Shown piece by piece: positions 28,478-39,258 of a stretch of DNA of 64,000 nucleotides. The translations under genes were made by a program, and so were the position numbers. The DNA comes from Clavibacter californiensis. Its GTDB lineage: Bacteria; Actinomycetota; Actinomycetes; Actinomycetales; Microbacteriaceae. Position 1 is the stretch's first letter, and the number at the start of each line of letters is the position of its first letter. Below the pieces are notes generated by a model. That model was not told the DNA's origin and made no database searches. It worked only from the letters and a program-made list of their open reading frames with translations. The stretch is from NCBI RefSeq assembly GCF_021952865.1, contig NZ_CP040792.1, forward strand, positions 2,418,001 through 2,482,000, in the 5' to 3' direction.

Positions 28478-28501
28478 GAACGCCTCAGTCGGACGTCAGT
28501 C

Positions 28502-28888
28502 CTAACCGCCCTGGCGCTTCTCCCAGCGCTCGTTGATCCGGTCCATGAAGGAGGACGACGAGGCAGGACGCTTGGCACCGCCTCGGCCGGGCGCAGGAGC
28601 GGACGTGGACGACGACGCACCGGCAGCCGCATCGCGCGGGCTGAAGATGAGGAGCGCTCCGACGATCATGACCGCGAAGCCGAGGATGCCGATGATGGCC
28701 AGCTTGGTGATGACCCCGGCGGCCAGGGCGGCGATGCCGACGACTATGACGAGCACCCCGACCACGACCATCGTGTAGTTCGGTCTGCTGCGGCGACCGC
28801 TGACGGTCGCCACGAAGTCTGCGTCGTTGTGATAGAGACTGCGCTCCATCTCCTCCAGCAGGCGCTGCTCTTGCTCGGAAAGCGGCAT
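28502..28888 (-). CDS. DUF3040 membrane protein
   Basis: The 128-residue protein begins with the DUF3040 signature MPLSEQEQRLLEEMERSLYHND. Two hydrophobic segments follow (YTMVVVGVLVIVVGIAAL and LAIIGILGFAVMIVGALLIF), then a Ser/Ala/Pro-rich tail ending DRINERWEKRQGG. Its function is unknown. The M. tuberculosis homologue (Rv2169c) is also close to mraZ. The second of two ATGs (28888) has better spacing to GAGGGG. Confidence 0.9.
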   Translation of the reverse strand: MPLSEQEQRLLEEMERSLYHNDADFVATVSGRRSRPNYTMVVVGVLVIVVGIAALAAGVITKLAIIGILGFAVMIVGALLIFSPRDAAAGASSSTSAPAPGRGGAKRPASSSSFMDRINERWEKRQGG

Positions 28889-28956
28889 CATGTTCCCCTC
28901 AGGCTCGGGACGACGCGTTGGTGTTCACCCGTGAATTCTAGCTCCCTGCCCCTGGC

Positions 28957-28962
28957 TAGGCT
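28957..28962 (+). promoter_or_regulatory. Putative -10 element (TAGGCT) of the polyprenyl synthase gene
   Basis: TAGGCT is followed by six bases and then GTG at 28969, with no room for a ribosome-binding site. This is a clear candidate for a leaderless mRNA. Confidence 0.55.
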
Positions 28963-28968
28963 AGGCGG

Positions 28969-30090
28969 GTGCCCGAAAGCGACCGCCTCGTCAGCCACGT
29001 CCAGACCCGCCTCGACGACTTCCTGACGGCGCAGGCGGCGGGACTCCGGGAGATCAGCTCGGATCTTGTGCCCATCCAGGAGTTCTCCTCGGATCTGCTG
29101 AGAGGCGGCAAGCGGTTCCGCGCGCAGTTCTGCTACTGGGGTTGGCGTTCGGTCATCGACCTCGAGCCCTCTCCAGCCGGACGCCCCCAGGGCGAGGAGC
29201 GTCCGGGGTACCGCGCTGTCGTCGGCGTCGCCGCGGGCCTCGAGATCTTCCACGCCGCAGCGCTCGTCCACGACGACATCATCGACCGCTCCGACACGCG
29301 TCGCGGCCGGCCCGCCGCGCACCGCCGCTTCGAGGCGCTGCACGCCGCCGGCGGCTGGGTCGGATCCTCGCCGCGCTTCGGCGAGGCAGGCGCGACCCTC
29401 CTCGGCGACCTGCTCCTGGGTTGGAGCGACGAGCTCCTCATCGACTCGCTCCTCGCACTCGCGGACGGGTCGGCGGCGCGCGCCACCCGCGCCGAGCTCG
29501 CCACGATGCGGACCCAGGTCACGCTCGGCCAGTACCTCGACGTGCTCGAGGAGGTCGCGTGGCCGACCGTGCCAGAGGCGGACACGCTCGCCCGCGCCCA
29601 CAACGTGATCGTCTACAAGTCCGCGAAGTACAGCATCGAGGCCCCGCTCGTCGTCGGCGCGAGCCTGGCCGGGGCGACGCCCGAGCAGGTCGCGGCCCTA
29701 CGTGCCGTCGGACTGCCGCTCGGCATAGCGTTCCAGCTGCGCGACGACGTGCTCGGCGTCTTCGGCGACAGTGCCGTGACCGGGAAGCCGAGCGGAGACG
29801 ACCTCCGCGAGGGCAAGCGCACCGTCCTCATCGCGCTGGCTCGCCGCCGGCTCCCGGACGGGGTGCGCCGCACGGTGGACGCGCTCCTCGGCGATCCGGA
29901 CCTCGACGACGAGCAGATCCGCGTGCTCCAGTCGATCCTGCGCGAGAGCGGGGCCCTCGACGAGGTCGAGGGGATGATCGCGCGTCACGTACGCGAGTCG
30001 CTGGCGGCGCTGCGTGAGGCACCCATCGGCTCCCGCGCGAGGAACCAGCTCGAGCTGCTCGTCGACAGCGTCACGCGCCGCGTCACCTGA
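28969..30090 (+). CDS. Polyprenyl (geranylgeranyl-type) diphosphate synthase
   Basis: This trans-prenyltransferase condenses isopentenyl diphosphate with allylic diphosphates. The 373 residues include GGKRFRAQFCYWGW, the first aspartate-rich motif in VHDDIIDRSDTRRGRPA, GATLLGDLLLGWSDEL, YKSAKYSIEAPL and the second aspartate motif FQLRDDVLGVFGD. The chain length of the product is not readable, but gene order (Rv2173 IdsA2-like, next to an Rv2175c homologue) suggests C15-C20. The GTG start fits the leaderless promoter. Confidence 0.92.
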   Translation: MPESDRLVSHVQTRLDDFLTAQAAGLREISSDLVPIQEFSSDLLRGGKRFRAQFCYWGWRSVIDLEPSPAGRPQGEERPGYRAVVGVAAGLEIFHAAALVHDDIIDRSDTRRGRPAAHRRFEALHAAGGWVGSSPRFGEAGATLLGDLLLGWSDELLIDSLLALADGSAARATRAELATMRTQVTLGQYLDVLEEVAWPTVPEADTLARAHNVIVYKSAKYSIEAPLVVGASLAGATPEQVAALRAVGLPLGIAFQLRDDVLGVFGDSAVTGKPSGDDLREGKRTVLIALARRRLPDGVRRTVDALLGDPDLDDEQIRVLQSILRESGALDEVEGMIARHVRESLAALREAPIGSRARNQLELLVDSVTRRVT

Positions 30091-30141
30091 TCGCGATCAG
30101 AGCGGCTCGCGCCGGATGGTCGACGATCGCGATGGAGGGGA

Positions 30142-30483
30142 TCAGGCGCTGGCCTGGGCCACGCGCCGCACCTCGGCCTTGCGCCCGGCGAGCAGGGCAT
30201 CCACGGGGGCCGCACCGAGGCTCGGCTCATCCGTGAGGAGCCAGTGCATGGCCTCCTCGTCGGTGAAGCCGTTGTCGCCGAGCACCATGATCGTGCCCCG
30301 CAGCTCGGACAGCGGCTCGCCGTCCCGCAGGAAGACGGCCGGCACCTTGAGCACTCCGTCTAGACGGACGGCCAACAGGCGCCTGTCCTCGATGAGCCGA
30401 CGCACGCGGCTGACGGTGAGACCCAGGAGGTCGACGAGATCGGGGACGGTCAACCACTCACGGTCGGAATAGGGCTCGTTCAC
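30142..30483 (-). CDS. Rv2175c-family DNA-binding protein
   Basis: The 113-residue protein has an N-terminal helix-turn-helix region (WLTVPDLVDLLGLTVSRVRRLIEDRRL) and a C-terminal domain (LRGTIMVLGDNGFTDEEAMHWLLTDEPSLG) typical of the Rv2175c family. In M. tuberculosis Rv2175c binds DNA and is phosphorylated by the adjacent kinase PknL. Here a PASTA kinase gene lies 1.6 kb away, so the same regulator-kinase link is likely. Its targets are unknown. The start is GTG. Confidence 0.88.
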   Translation of the reverse strand: MNEPYSDREWLTVPDLVDLLGLTVSRVRRLIEDRRLLAVRLDGVLKVPAVFLRDGEPLSELRGTIMVLGDNGFTDEEAMHWLLTDEPSLGAAPVDALLAGRKAEVRRVAQASA

Positions 30484-30696
30484 GCCTCACATGCTGGCAC
30501 GTCCGGAGCCGACACCGGGACCCGGTGCCCCGGCGACGACACGCTTCGGGTCGTCGATCCGCTGCCCATCCGCCGAAGACGCGTGTCGCTGTTCACTCCA
30601 GTCACACCCGTCCCTTATGTGCGCTTTTCTCTCGCTGCGTGTTAACGTGGAACACCTGCATCAGGGAATCGAGCACGACGGCCGGAGTAGACCAGC

Positions 30697-31998
30697 ATGC
30701 CCATGACTGAACCCACCTCTCCCCGCGACCCCAGCCGGTCATCGGACACCGCAACGGGACGCTCGGCGAACCGCCGATCCAAGGCGTTGCTCGCGACCAT
30801 GCCCATCGTGCTCGTCGGCTCCCTCGCGGTGAGCCTCGGCATGGCGACGCCCGCCGAGGCCGCCCCCGTCAAGCGCGTGCCGAAGGCCAAGTCCGGTGCG
30901 ACGCAGACCAAGCTCCCCCGCGTCGCGGCTCCGACGGCGGCTGCGACGGCAGCTCCGATGGCAGCTCCGGCGGCGGCGCCCATGGTCGCGGCGCCCGCCA
31001 CCTACGTGGTCGAGCAGGGCGACACCGTCTCCACCATCGCCGGGCGCTTCGGCCTCTCCACCGCATCCGTGCTCGCGCAGAACGGCCTCGGCTGGAAGAC
31101 GACCATCTTCCCCGGCCAGACGCTCACGCTCGGCGGCTCCGGTACCGGCGCCTCGACGGCGGCTCCCGCCGCGGCCTCGAGCGGAGCTGGCGCGAGCTAC
31201 ACGGTGGTCGCGGGCGACACCGTGACCGGCATCGCCGGGAAGCACGGCGTCTCGACGTCGTCGGTCCTCCAGGCGAACGGCCTGCAGGCGACGAGCACCA
31301 TCTTCCCCGGCAACCGCCTCACCATCCCGGGAGCCGGATCCACCGCGACGTCGGCGCCCTCGACTCCCGCCAGCGCATCGCCCGCCGCGAAGCAGGGCCT
31401 CTCCGGCACGTACACGATCGCGACCGGCGACACCCTGCACAGCATCGCGACGAAGTCGGGCGTCACCGTGCAGGACCTCCTCAACGCCAACGGGCTCAAC
31501 TGGTCGAGCATCATCTACGCGGGCAGCAAGCTCACCATCCCGCACGCGTCGACGGCGGTGGTGCAGGTCGCGTCGCTCGACGGGACCACGATCATGACCG
31601 ACGAGATGCGCCGCAACGCGCGCGTCATCGTCGAGGTCGGGCGCTCCGCAGGCGTGAGCGACTACGGGCTCGTCATCGCGCTCGCGACCGCCGCGCAGGA
31701 GTCCACGCTCCGCAACCTCGACTGGGGCGACCGCGACTCCATCGGGCTGTTCCAGCAGCGCCCGAGCCAGGGCTGGGGCGAGCCCGCGGACCTCAACGAC
31801 CCCGTGTACGCGTCGCAGGCGTTCTTCGGCGGCAGCGTGAACCCGAACCCTGGCGCCACGCGCGGTCTCCTCGACATCCCGGGCTGGAAGTCGATGACCG
31901 TCACGCAGGCGGCGCAGGCCGTGCAGTACTCCGCGTACCCGGACGCGTACGCCAAGTGGGAGGCATCCGCCTGGGCCTGGCTCGACGAGATCGGCTGA
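30697..31998 (+). CDS. Secreted triple-LysM protein with lysozyme-like C-terminal domain
   Basis: The 433 residues start with a basic region and a signal segment (ALLATMPIVLVGSLAVSLGM, then ATPAEAAP). Three LysM domains follow at about 104-148, 167-210 and 238-282, each starting with a YxVxxGDT-type core (TYVVEQGDTVSTIA, SYTVVAGDTVTGIA, TYTIATGDTLHSIA). The C-terminal domain (ARVIVEVGRSAGVSDYGLVI, then ATAAQESTLRNLDWGDRDS and IGLFQQRPSQGWG) resembles lytic transglycosylase/lysozyme folds; E in AQEST may be catalytic. It probably binds and remodels peptidoglycan outside the cell. GGAG lies nine bases before the ATG. Confidence 0.82.
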   Translation: MPMTEPTSPRDPSRSSDTATGRSANRRSKALLATMPIVLVGSLAVSLGMATPAEAAPVKRVPKAKSGATQTKLPRVAAPTAAATAAPMAAPAAAPMVAAPATYVVEQGDTVSTIAGRFGLSTASVLAQNGLGWKTTIFPGQTLTLGGSGTGASTAAPAAASSGAGASYTVVAGDTVTGIAGKHGVSTSSVLQANGLQATSTIFPGNRLTIPGAGSTATSAPSTPASASPAAKQGLSGTYTIATGDTLHSIATKSGVTVQDLLNANGLNWSSIIYAGSKLTIPHASTAVVQVASLDGTTIMTDEMRRNARVIVEVGRSAGVSDYGLVIALATAAQESTLRNLDWGDRDSIGLFQQRPSQGWGEPADLNDPVYASQAFFGGSVNPNPGATRGLLDIPGWKSMTVTQAAQAVQYSAYPDAYAKWEASAWAWLDEIG

Positions 31999-32068
31999 CG
32001 CCGATCCTGAGGCGCACCCGCGCGGCGGCGCACCGGTGTGCCGAGGGGGCCCCGACACCCACGATCCC

Positions 32069-32074
32069 TAGACT
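32069..32074 (+). promoter_or_regulatory. Putative -10 element (TAGACT) of the PASTA kinase gene
   Basis: TAGACT is followed by six bases and GTG at 32081, the same spacing as at the polyprenyl synthase gene. A leaderless mRNA is predicted. Confidence 0.55.
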
Positions 32075-32080
32075 CGTCCA

Positions 32081-34030
<1,950 letters not shown>

Positions 34031-34046
34031 TCTGCCCTGGCGCTCA

Positions 34047-34088
34047 TGACGACGCCCCGCAGCCCAGAGGGCCGCGGGGCATCGTCGT
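34047..34088. terminator. Bidirectional terminator between the kinase gene and the DAHP synthase gene
   Basis: GCCCCGC and GCGGGGC form the core stem, extended by a partly paired ATGACGAC/TCGTCGT outer stem. It lies between two convergent stop codons 68 bp apart. Confidence 0.65.
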
Positions 34089-34098
34089 GCGGGCAGGC

Positions 34099-35469
34099 TC
34101 AGCCGCGCGCGGCGGCCAGCTCCTCGGCGACGAGGAAGGCGAGCTCGAGGCTCTGCATGTGGTTGAGCCGCGGGTCGCACAGCGACTCGTAGCGCGTGGC
34201 CAGCGTCGCCTCGTCGATGTGCTCGGATCCGCCCAGGCACTCGGTGACGTCGTCGCCGGTGAGCTCGATGTGGATCCCGCCGGGATGCGTGCCCGCCGCC
34301 CGGTGCGCCTGGAAGAAGCCCTGCACCTCGTCGACGACGTCGTCGAAGCGCCGGGTCTTGTAGCCGGTGGGCGTGGTGAGGCCGTTCCCGTGCATGGGGT
34401 CGGTGACCCAGAGGGGATTCGCGTCCGACGCCTTGACGGCCTCGAGCAGGGGCGGCAGCGCGTCGCGGATGCGTCCGGCGCCCATGCGCGTGATGAAGGT
34501 AAGGCGACCGGGCTCCCGCTCCGGGTCGAGCTTCTCGATGAGCTCGTGCACGGTCTCCGGGGTGGTCGACGGCCCGAGCTTGACGCCGAGCGGGTTGCGC
34601 ACGCGCGACAGGAAGTCGACATGCGCCCCGTCGAGGTCGCGCGTGCGCTCCCCGATCCAGATGAAGTGCGCCGACGTGTTGTACGGCGTGCCGGTGCGCG
34701 AGTCGATGCGGGTCATGGGCCGCTCGTAGTCCATGAGGAGGCCCTCGTGGCCGGTGTAGAACTCGACGCGCTTGAGGTCGTCGAAGTCGGCGCCCGCAGC
34801 CTCCATGAACTTGATGGCGCGGTCGATGTCGCGCGCGAGCTGCTCGTAGCGCTGGTTCGCCGGGTTGGCGGCGAAGCCCTTGTTCCAGCTGTGCACCTCG
34901 CGGAGGTCGGCGAAGCCGCCCTGCGTGAAGGCGCGGATGAGGTTCAGGGTCGAGGCGGCCGTGTGGTACCCCTTCACGAGGCGCGCGGGATCCGCCGCGC
35001 GCGACTCGGGCGTGAAGTCGTAGCCGTTGACGATGTCGCCGCGGTACGCGGGCAGCGTCAGGTCGCCGCGCGTCTCGGAGTCGCTCGAGCGGGGCTTCGC
35101 GAACTGACCCGCCATGCGGCCCATCTTCACGACGGGCATGGCCGCGCCGTACGTGAGGACCACGGCCATCTGCAGGACGGTCTTCACGCGGTTGCGGATG
35201 GCGTCGGCGGTGGCGCCCGCGAAGGTCTCCGCGCAGTCGCCGCCCTGGAGGAGGAACGCGCGGCCGTCCGCGGCGGCGGCGAGGCGCGAGCGCAGGAGGT
35301 CCACCTCGCCGGCGAAGACGAGGGGCGGCAGCAGGGCGATCTCGGCGGACGCGGCGTGCACGGCCGCGGCATCCGGCCACTGCGGCTGCTGCTTGACCTC
35401 GAGGGTGCGCCAGTGGTCGAGGCCCGCGAGGACGTCGGGATGGGCGGGGACGAGGTGCTCAGAGGCCAC
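34099..35469 (-). CDS. Class II 3-deoxy-7-phosphoheptulonate (DAHP) synthase
   Basis: This first shikimate-pathway enzyme joins phosphoenolpyruvate and erythrose 4-phosphate. The 456 residues are of the plant-like class II: LLQGGDCAETFAGATADAIR with the metal cysteine, MPVVKMGRMAGQFAKPRSS, AYRGDIVNGYDF, SAHFIWIGERTRDLDGAHV, GVKLGPSTTPE, WVTDPMHGNG and HIELTGDDVTECLGG. In M. tuberculosis the homologue aroG (Rv2178c) is also near pknL. The GTG start has only a weak ribosome-binding site. Confidence 0.95.
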   Translation of the reverse strand: MASEHLVPAHPDVLAGLDHWRTLEVKQQPQWPDAAAVHAASAEIALLPPLVFAGEVDLLRSRLAAAADGRAFLLQGGDCAETFAGATADAIRNRVKTVLQMAVVLTYGAAMPVVKMGRMAGQFAKPRSSDSETRGDLTLPAYRGDIVNGYDFTPESRAADPARLVKGYHTAASTLNLIRAFTQGGFADLREVHSWNKGFAANPANQRYEQLARDIDRAIKFMEAAGADFDDLKRVEFYTGHEGLLMDYERPMTRIDSRTGTPYNTSAHFIWIGERTRDLDGAHVDFLSRVRNPLGVKLGPSTTPETVHELIEKLDPEREPGRLTFITRMGAGRIRDALPPLLEAVKASDANPLWVTDPMHGNGLTTPTGYKTRRFDDVVDEVQGFFQAHRAAGTHPGGIHIELTGDDVTECLGGSEHIDEATLATRYESLCDPRLNHMQSLELAFLVAEELAAARG

Positions 35470-35528
35470 GGTGGGATCCCGGTTCGTGTCGTGCGCGTGG
35501 TGCGCGGTGGAGGCTGTGCGGGAGACGG

Positions 35529-36218
35529 TCAGCGGGCCGCGCTCGCGCGCTTCTCCTTGACCGAGGTCGCATAGACGTCGACGTACTCTTGGCCGCTCAG
35601 CCTGGAGAGCTCGTACATGATCTCGTCGGTGATGGAGCGGAGGATGAAGCGGTCTCCCTCGAGGCCCGCGAACCTACTGAAATCTAGCGGCTCGCCGATG
35701 ACCACACCAATCCGGCGGACCTTCGGGATGCGGGTGCCGATGGGCATGACCTTCTCGGTGTCGATCATCGCGATCGGGACGACCGGGACGTCGCCCTCGA
35801 GGATCATGCGGGCCACTCCCGTGCGGCCGCGGTACATGCGGCCGTCGGGGCTGCGCGTGCCCTCGGGGTAGATCCCGAGCATGCGGCCCTCGGCGAGCAC
35901 GCGGAGGCCCGTGTTGAGGGACGCCTCGGAGGCCTTGCCGCCGGAGCGGTCGATGGGGAGCATGCCCGTGGCCGTGAAGAACATCTTGGTCGCCCAGCCC
36001 TTGAGGCCGGTTCCCGTGAAGTAGTCGCTCTTCGCGAGGAACACGAGGTTGCGGTCCACCAGCAGCGGCAGGAAGACCGAGTCGATGAACGAGAGGTGGT
36101 TGCTCGCGAGGATCACGCCGCCCTTGGCGGGGATGTTCTCGACCCCGGTGACCCAGGGCCGGAACGTGCTCCGGAGGAGGGGTCCGGCGACCAGGTTCTT
36201 CATGAACCAGTAGAACAT
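35529..36218 (-). CDS. 1-acyl-sn-glycerol-3-phosphate acyltransferase family
   Basis: The 229-residue protein carries PlsC acyltransferase motifs: block I in ASNHLSFIDSVFLP (NHxxxxD form), the FLAKSDYF/MLPIDRSGG region, EGTRSPDGRMYRG (block III) and DVPVVPIAMID (block IV). It most likely acylates lysophosphatidic acid for phospholipid synthesis at the membrane. GGAAGG lies about nine bases before the ATG. It follows the glucokinase gene by 78 bp; position resembles Rv2182c near aroG. Confidence 0.9.
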   Translation of the reverse strand: MFYWFMKNLVAGPLLRSTFRPWVTGVENIPAKGGVILASNHLSFIDSVFLPLLVDRNLVFLAKSDYFTGTGLKGWATKMFFTATGMLPIDRSGGKASEASLNTGLRVLAEGRMLGIYPEGTRSPDGRMYRGRTGVARMILEGDVPVVPIAMIDTEKVMPIGTRIPKVRRIGVVIGEPLDFSRFAGLEGDRFILRSITDEIMYELSRLSGQEYVDVYATSVKEKRASAAR

Positions 36219-36296
36219 CGTCGGTCACCTTCCGGATGGGGTCGCATCCAGCATAGGCGGCCGGGCACGCGCGACGCCGCAGGCCGGCGCCCGGGG

Positions 36297-37262
36297 TCAG
36301 GCCCTGTGGCGCAGCGCGGCCGCGTGGCGACGGGCGAGGTCCGCCGCGCCGACGACGCCGGCGTCGTTGACGAGCTCGGCGATGCGGAACTCCGGCTCCG
36401 GGTGGTAGCCGCGGGCCGGGAGGTGCCCGAGGTAGGCCTCGCGGATCGGGTCGAGCAGCAGGTCGCCCGCCTGCGCGACGCCGCCGCCGATCACGAACAT
36501 CTGGGGGTCGAGGATCGCGCCGATGCTCGCGGCGGCCTCGCCGAGCCAGCCGCCGAGGCGGCGGAGGGCGAGGAGGGCGCCGGGGTCGCCGGCCTGGATG
36601 AGGTCGCTGACGTCGTGGCCGGTGAGCGTGCCCACCTCGCGGCGGCGGGCGGCGAGGCCCTCGCCGTGCGTGCCGCCGAGGTCGGCCAGCTCGTCGGCGG
36701 TGCGCAGGAGCGCGCGGCCGGATCCGTACTGCTCGATGCAGCCGCGGGCGCCGCAGCCGCAGGGCAGGCCGTCGGGCACGACGCGCATGTGGCCGAGCTC
36801 CGCGCCCGCACCGAAGCCGCCGCGGAACAGCCGGTCGTCCGCGACGATCGCGCCGCCGACGCCCGTGCCGATGGTGAGGGTCACCATGTCGCTGACGAGA
36901 CGGCCCGCCCCGTAGCGGAACTCGGCCCATCCGGCGGCGTTCGCGTCGTTCTCGATGACGATGGGGAGGTCGATGCGGCTGCGCAGCTTCTCGCGCACCG
37001 GCTCGTTGCGCCAGTTGATGTTCGGGGCGTAGTAGACGGTGGACTGCGCGGCGTCGATGAAGCCGGCAGCCGCGACGCCGACCGCGACGACGTCGGGGTG
37101 CAGGGCGCGGAGCCGCTCGACCATGCCGACGACGGCCTCGACGATCGCGTCCGGGCTGCTCGCCTCGGTGGGCGTGCGCTCCTCCGCCGCGATGACGCCG
37201 AGCTCGTCGACCACCGCCCCCGCGATCTTGGTCCCGCCGATGTCGATCCCTATTGCATGCAC
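36297..37262 (-). CDS. ROK-family glucokinase
   Basis: The 321 residues show the ROK family layout: ATP phosphate loop IGIDIGGTKIAGAVVDELG at the N-terminus, substrate aspartate region VIENDANAAGWAEF, TIGTGVGGAIVADDRLFRG, and the zinc motif GLPCGCGARGCIEQYGSG. It probably phosphorylates glucose with ATP. There is no N-terminal winged helix, so it is an enzyme and not a ROK repressor. The start is GTG at 37262 with AGGAAGG nine bases upstream. Confidence 0.91.
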   Translation of the reverse strand: MHAIGIDIGGTKIAGAVVDELGVIAAEERTPTEASSPDAIVEAVVGMVERLRALHPDVVAVGVAAAGFIDAAQSTVYYAPNINWRNEPVREKLRSRIDLPIVIENDANAAGWAEFRYGAGRLVSDMVTLTIGTGVGGAIVADDRLFRGGFGAGAELGHMRVVPDGLPCGCGARGCIEQYGSGRALLRTADELADLGGTHGEGLAARRREVGTLTGHDVSDLIQAGDPGALLALRRLGGWLGEAAASIGAILDPQMFVIGGGVAQAGDLLLDPIREAYLGHLPARGYHPEPEFRIAELVNDAGVVGAADLARRHAAALRHRA

Positions 37263-37355
37263 TCCGCGGGCCCTTCCTCATCGTCTCGCCCGTCGATCCT
37301 ACTGACGTGCCGGACGCCCCCGACCGGGGACGAGCGCCCGGGAGTCCCCCGCCGA

Positions 37356-37361
37356 TAGGCT
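37356..37361 (+). promoter_or_regulatory. Putative -10 element (TAGGCT) of the acyl-CoA synthetase gene
   Basis: TAGGCT lies 34 bases before the GTG start, which has its own ribosome-binding site, so this promoter would give a conventional short leader. Confidence 0.4.
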
Positions 37362-37395
37362 GACCACATCCATTTCCGGTACCGAGGGAGTTGCC

Positions 37396-39222
37396 GTGGA
37401 ACAGCACACCATGCCCGCCGCCGTCGAGGCGAGACCCGACGACAACATCACCGACGTCCTGGTGCACCGGGTGAGGACGAGCCCCGACGCTGCGCTGTTC
37501 GCGCTTCCGGACGGGAGCGGGGGCTGGAGCGACGTGTCGGCTGCCGAGTTCCACCGTCAGGTCGTCGCCCTCGCCAAGGGCCTCGTGGTGGCGGGGATCG
37601 AGCCGGGCGAGCGCATCGGCATGATGTGCCGGACCCGCTACGAGTGGACGCTCGTCGACTTCGCGGTGTTCTTCGCGGGCGCCGTCCTCGTGCCCGTCTA
37701 CGAGACCTCCTCGCCCGGCCAGGTGCACTGGAACATGCAGGACTCCGGCGCGGTCGCGATGATCCTCGAGACGGCCGAGCACTTCTCGCGCTTCGACGAG
37801 GTGCACCCGGAGCTGCCGGCGGTGCGTCGCGTCTGGCAGATCGACCTCGGCGACCTGGACAAGCTCGCCGAGCAGGGCGTCGACGTGCCGGACGCCGAGA
37901 TCGAGCGTCGCCGGAACATCGCCGTCGGCTCGGACATGGCGACCCTCATCTACACGTCCGGCACCACGGGCAGGCCCAAGGGCTGCATCCTCACGCATGC
38001 GAACTTCGTCGAGCTCTCGCGCAACGCCGAGGTGGCGATGGAGGAGGTCGTGCAGGTCGGAGCGTCGACGCTCCTGTTCATCACGACGGCGCACGTGTTC
38101 GCGCGCTTCATCTCGATCCTCAACGTGCAGGCCGGCGTGAAGACCGGGCACCAGGCCGACACCACGCAGCTGCTGCCCGCGCTCGCGTCGTTCAAGCCGA
38201 CGTTCCTGCTCGCGGTGCCGCGCGTGTTCGAGAAGGTCTACAACTCCTCGGAGCAGAAGGCCGAGGGCGCCGGCCGCGGGAAGGTCTTCCGCAAGGCCGC
38301 CGAGGTCGCGTACGCGCACTCGGTCGCCGTCGACGCCGGCTCGGTGCCGCTGGCGCTGAAGCTCCAGTACAAGCTCTTCGACGCGCTCGTGTACTCCAAG
38401 ATCCGGCAGGCGATGGGCGGGCGCGTGCGCTTCGCCGTCAGCGGATCCGCGCCCCTGGGCCTCCGGCTCGGGCACTTCTACCGGTCGCTCGGCCTCACGA
38501 TCCTCGAGGGCTACGGCCTCACCGAGACGACCGCACCGGTCAGCGTCAACCTCGTGAAGGGCTTCCGCATCGGCACCGTCGGCCCCGCGCTGCCGGGCGT
38601 CTCCACGCGGATCACCGACGAGGGCGAGATCGAGGTCAAGGGCGTCAACGTCTTCGACGGGTACTGGCAGGACGAGGAGGCGACCGCGGCCGTCTTCGAC
38701 GACGGCTGGTTCCGCACGGGCGACCTCGGGAGCTACGACGCCGACGGCTACCTCACCATCACGGGCCGCAAGAAGGAGATCATCGTCACCGCGGGCGGCA
38801 AGAACGTCGCCCCGGCTGCGCTCGAGGACCCCATCCGCGCGAACCCGCTCGTCGGGCAGGTCGTGGTGGCGGGCGACCGGCGACCGTTCATCTCGGCGCT
38901 CATCACGCTGGATCCCGAGATGCTCAGGGTCTGGCTCGCGAACAACGGCCAGGATGCCGCGATGACGCTCGAGCAGGCGTCGCAGAACCCGGCGGTGCTG
39001 GCCGAGGTGCAGCGCGCGGTCGACGCGGCCAACGCGACGGTGTCGCGCGCGGAGTCCATCCGGAAGTTCGTCGTGCTGCCCGTGGAGCTGACCGAGGCGG
39101 CCGGGCACCTGACGCCCAAGCTCAGCATCAAGCGCCAGGTGGTGCTGGACGCCTTCGCCGACGTCATCACCCGGATCTACGAGGCGGCACCGACCACGGA
39201 GGGGCACTCGCTGGTCCACTGA
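37396..39222 (+). CDS. Long-chain fatty-acyl-CoA synthetase
   Basis: This AMP-forming enzyme activates fatty acids as acyl-CoA. The 608 residues include the AMP-binding loop LIYTSGTTGRPKGCILTH, VPRVFEKVYNSSEQKAEG (long-chain family), GYGLTETTAPVSVNL, DGWFRTGDLGSYDADGYL, and GRKKEIIVTAGGKNVAPAAL with the C-terminal hinge. The catalytic lysine of A10 is near LTPKLSIKRQ. The closest known neighbourhood match is FadD15 (Rv2187). The GTG start has GGGAG six bases upstream. Confidence 0.94.
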   Translation: MEQHTMPAAVEARPDDNITDVLVHRVRTSPDAALFALPDGSGGWSDVSAAEFHRQVVALAKGLVVAGIEPGERIGMMCRTRYEWTLVDFAVFFAGAVLVPVYETSSPGQVHWNMQDSGAVAMILETAEHFSRFDEVHPELPAVRRVWQIDLGDLDKLAEQGVDVPDAEIERRRNIAVGSDMATLIYTSGTTGRPKGCILTHANFVELSRNAEVAMEEVVQVGASTLLFITTAHVFARFISILNVQAGVKTGHQADTTQLLPALASFKPTFLLAVPRVFEKVYNSSEQKAEGAGRGKVFRKAAEVAYAHSVAVDAGSVPLALKLQYKLFDALVYSKIRQAMGGRVRFAVSGSAPLGLRLGHFYRSLGLTILEGYGLTETTAPVSVNLVKGFRIGTVGPALPGVSTRITDEGEIEVKGVNVFDGYWQDEEATAAVFDDGWFRTGDLGSYDADGYLTITGRKKEIIVTAGGKNVAPAALEDPIRANPLVGQVVVAGDRRPFISALITLDPEMLRVWLANNGQDAAMTLEQASQNPAVLAEVQRAVDAANATVSRAESIRKFVVLPVELTEAAGHLTPKLSIKRQVVLDAFADVITRIYEAAPTTEGHSLVH

Positions 39223-39229
39223 CCGGAGC

Positions 39230-39255
39230 GACGGCCCGCGCACGCGCGGGCCGTC
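39230..39255. terminator. Bidirectional terminator between the acyl-CoA synthetase gene and def
   Basis: GACGGCCCGCG and CGCGGGCCGTC form a perfect 11-bp stem with loop CACG, centred between convergent stop codons. Confidence 0.75.
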
Positions 39256-39258
39256 GGC

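Larger units (their letters stand above)
28158..28501. other. 344-bp intergenic region: dcw promoter region, repeats and terminator
   Basis: No gene is apparent. The region holds the MraZ-box array, an exact 15-bp direct repeat (TGGGGAGGGATGTGG at 28295-28309 and 28387-28401), more GTGGAG-type pairs on the plus strand, and a 14-bp hairpin. The dcw promoter must lie here, but I see no convincing -35/-10 pair. Confidence 0.7.

Noticed and set aside
28158-28501. Possible RNase P RNA or other structured RNA gene in the gap upstream of mraZ
   Set aside because: The gap is too short for RNase P RNA and lacks its conserved core; the structure seen is explained by a terminator and direct repeats.
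30088-30099. Perfect palindrome TGATCGCGATCA at the end of the polyprenyl synthase gene
   Set aside because: It overlaps the stop codon between convergent genes and has no second copy nearby, so I see no support for an operator; it may be part of a weak terminator.
30484-30696. Possible ydaO-type (cyclic di-AMP) riboswitch before the LysM gene
   Set aside because: Such switches precede many actinobacterial wall-hydrolase genes, but the 213-bp leader is short and I could not find the conserved pairing or core motifs.
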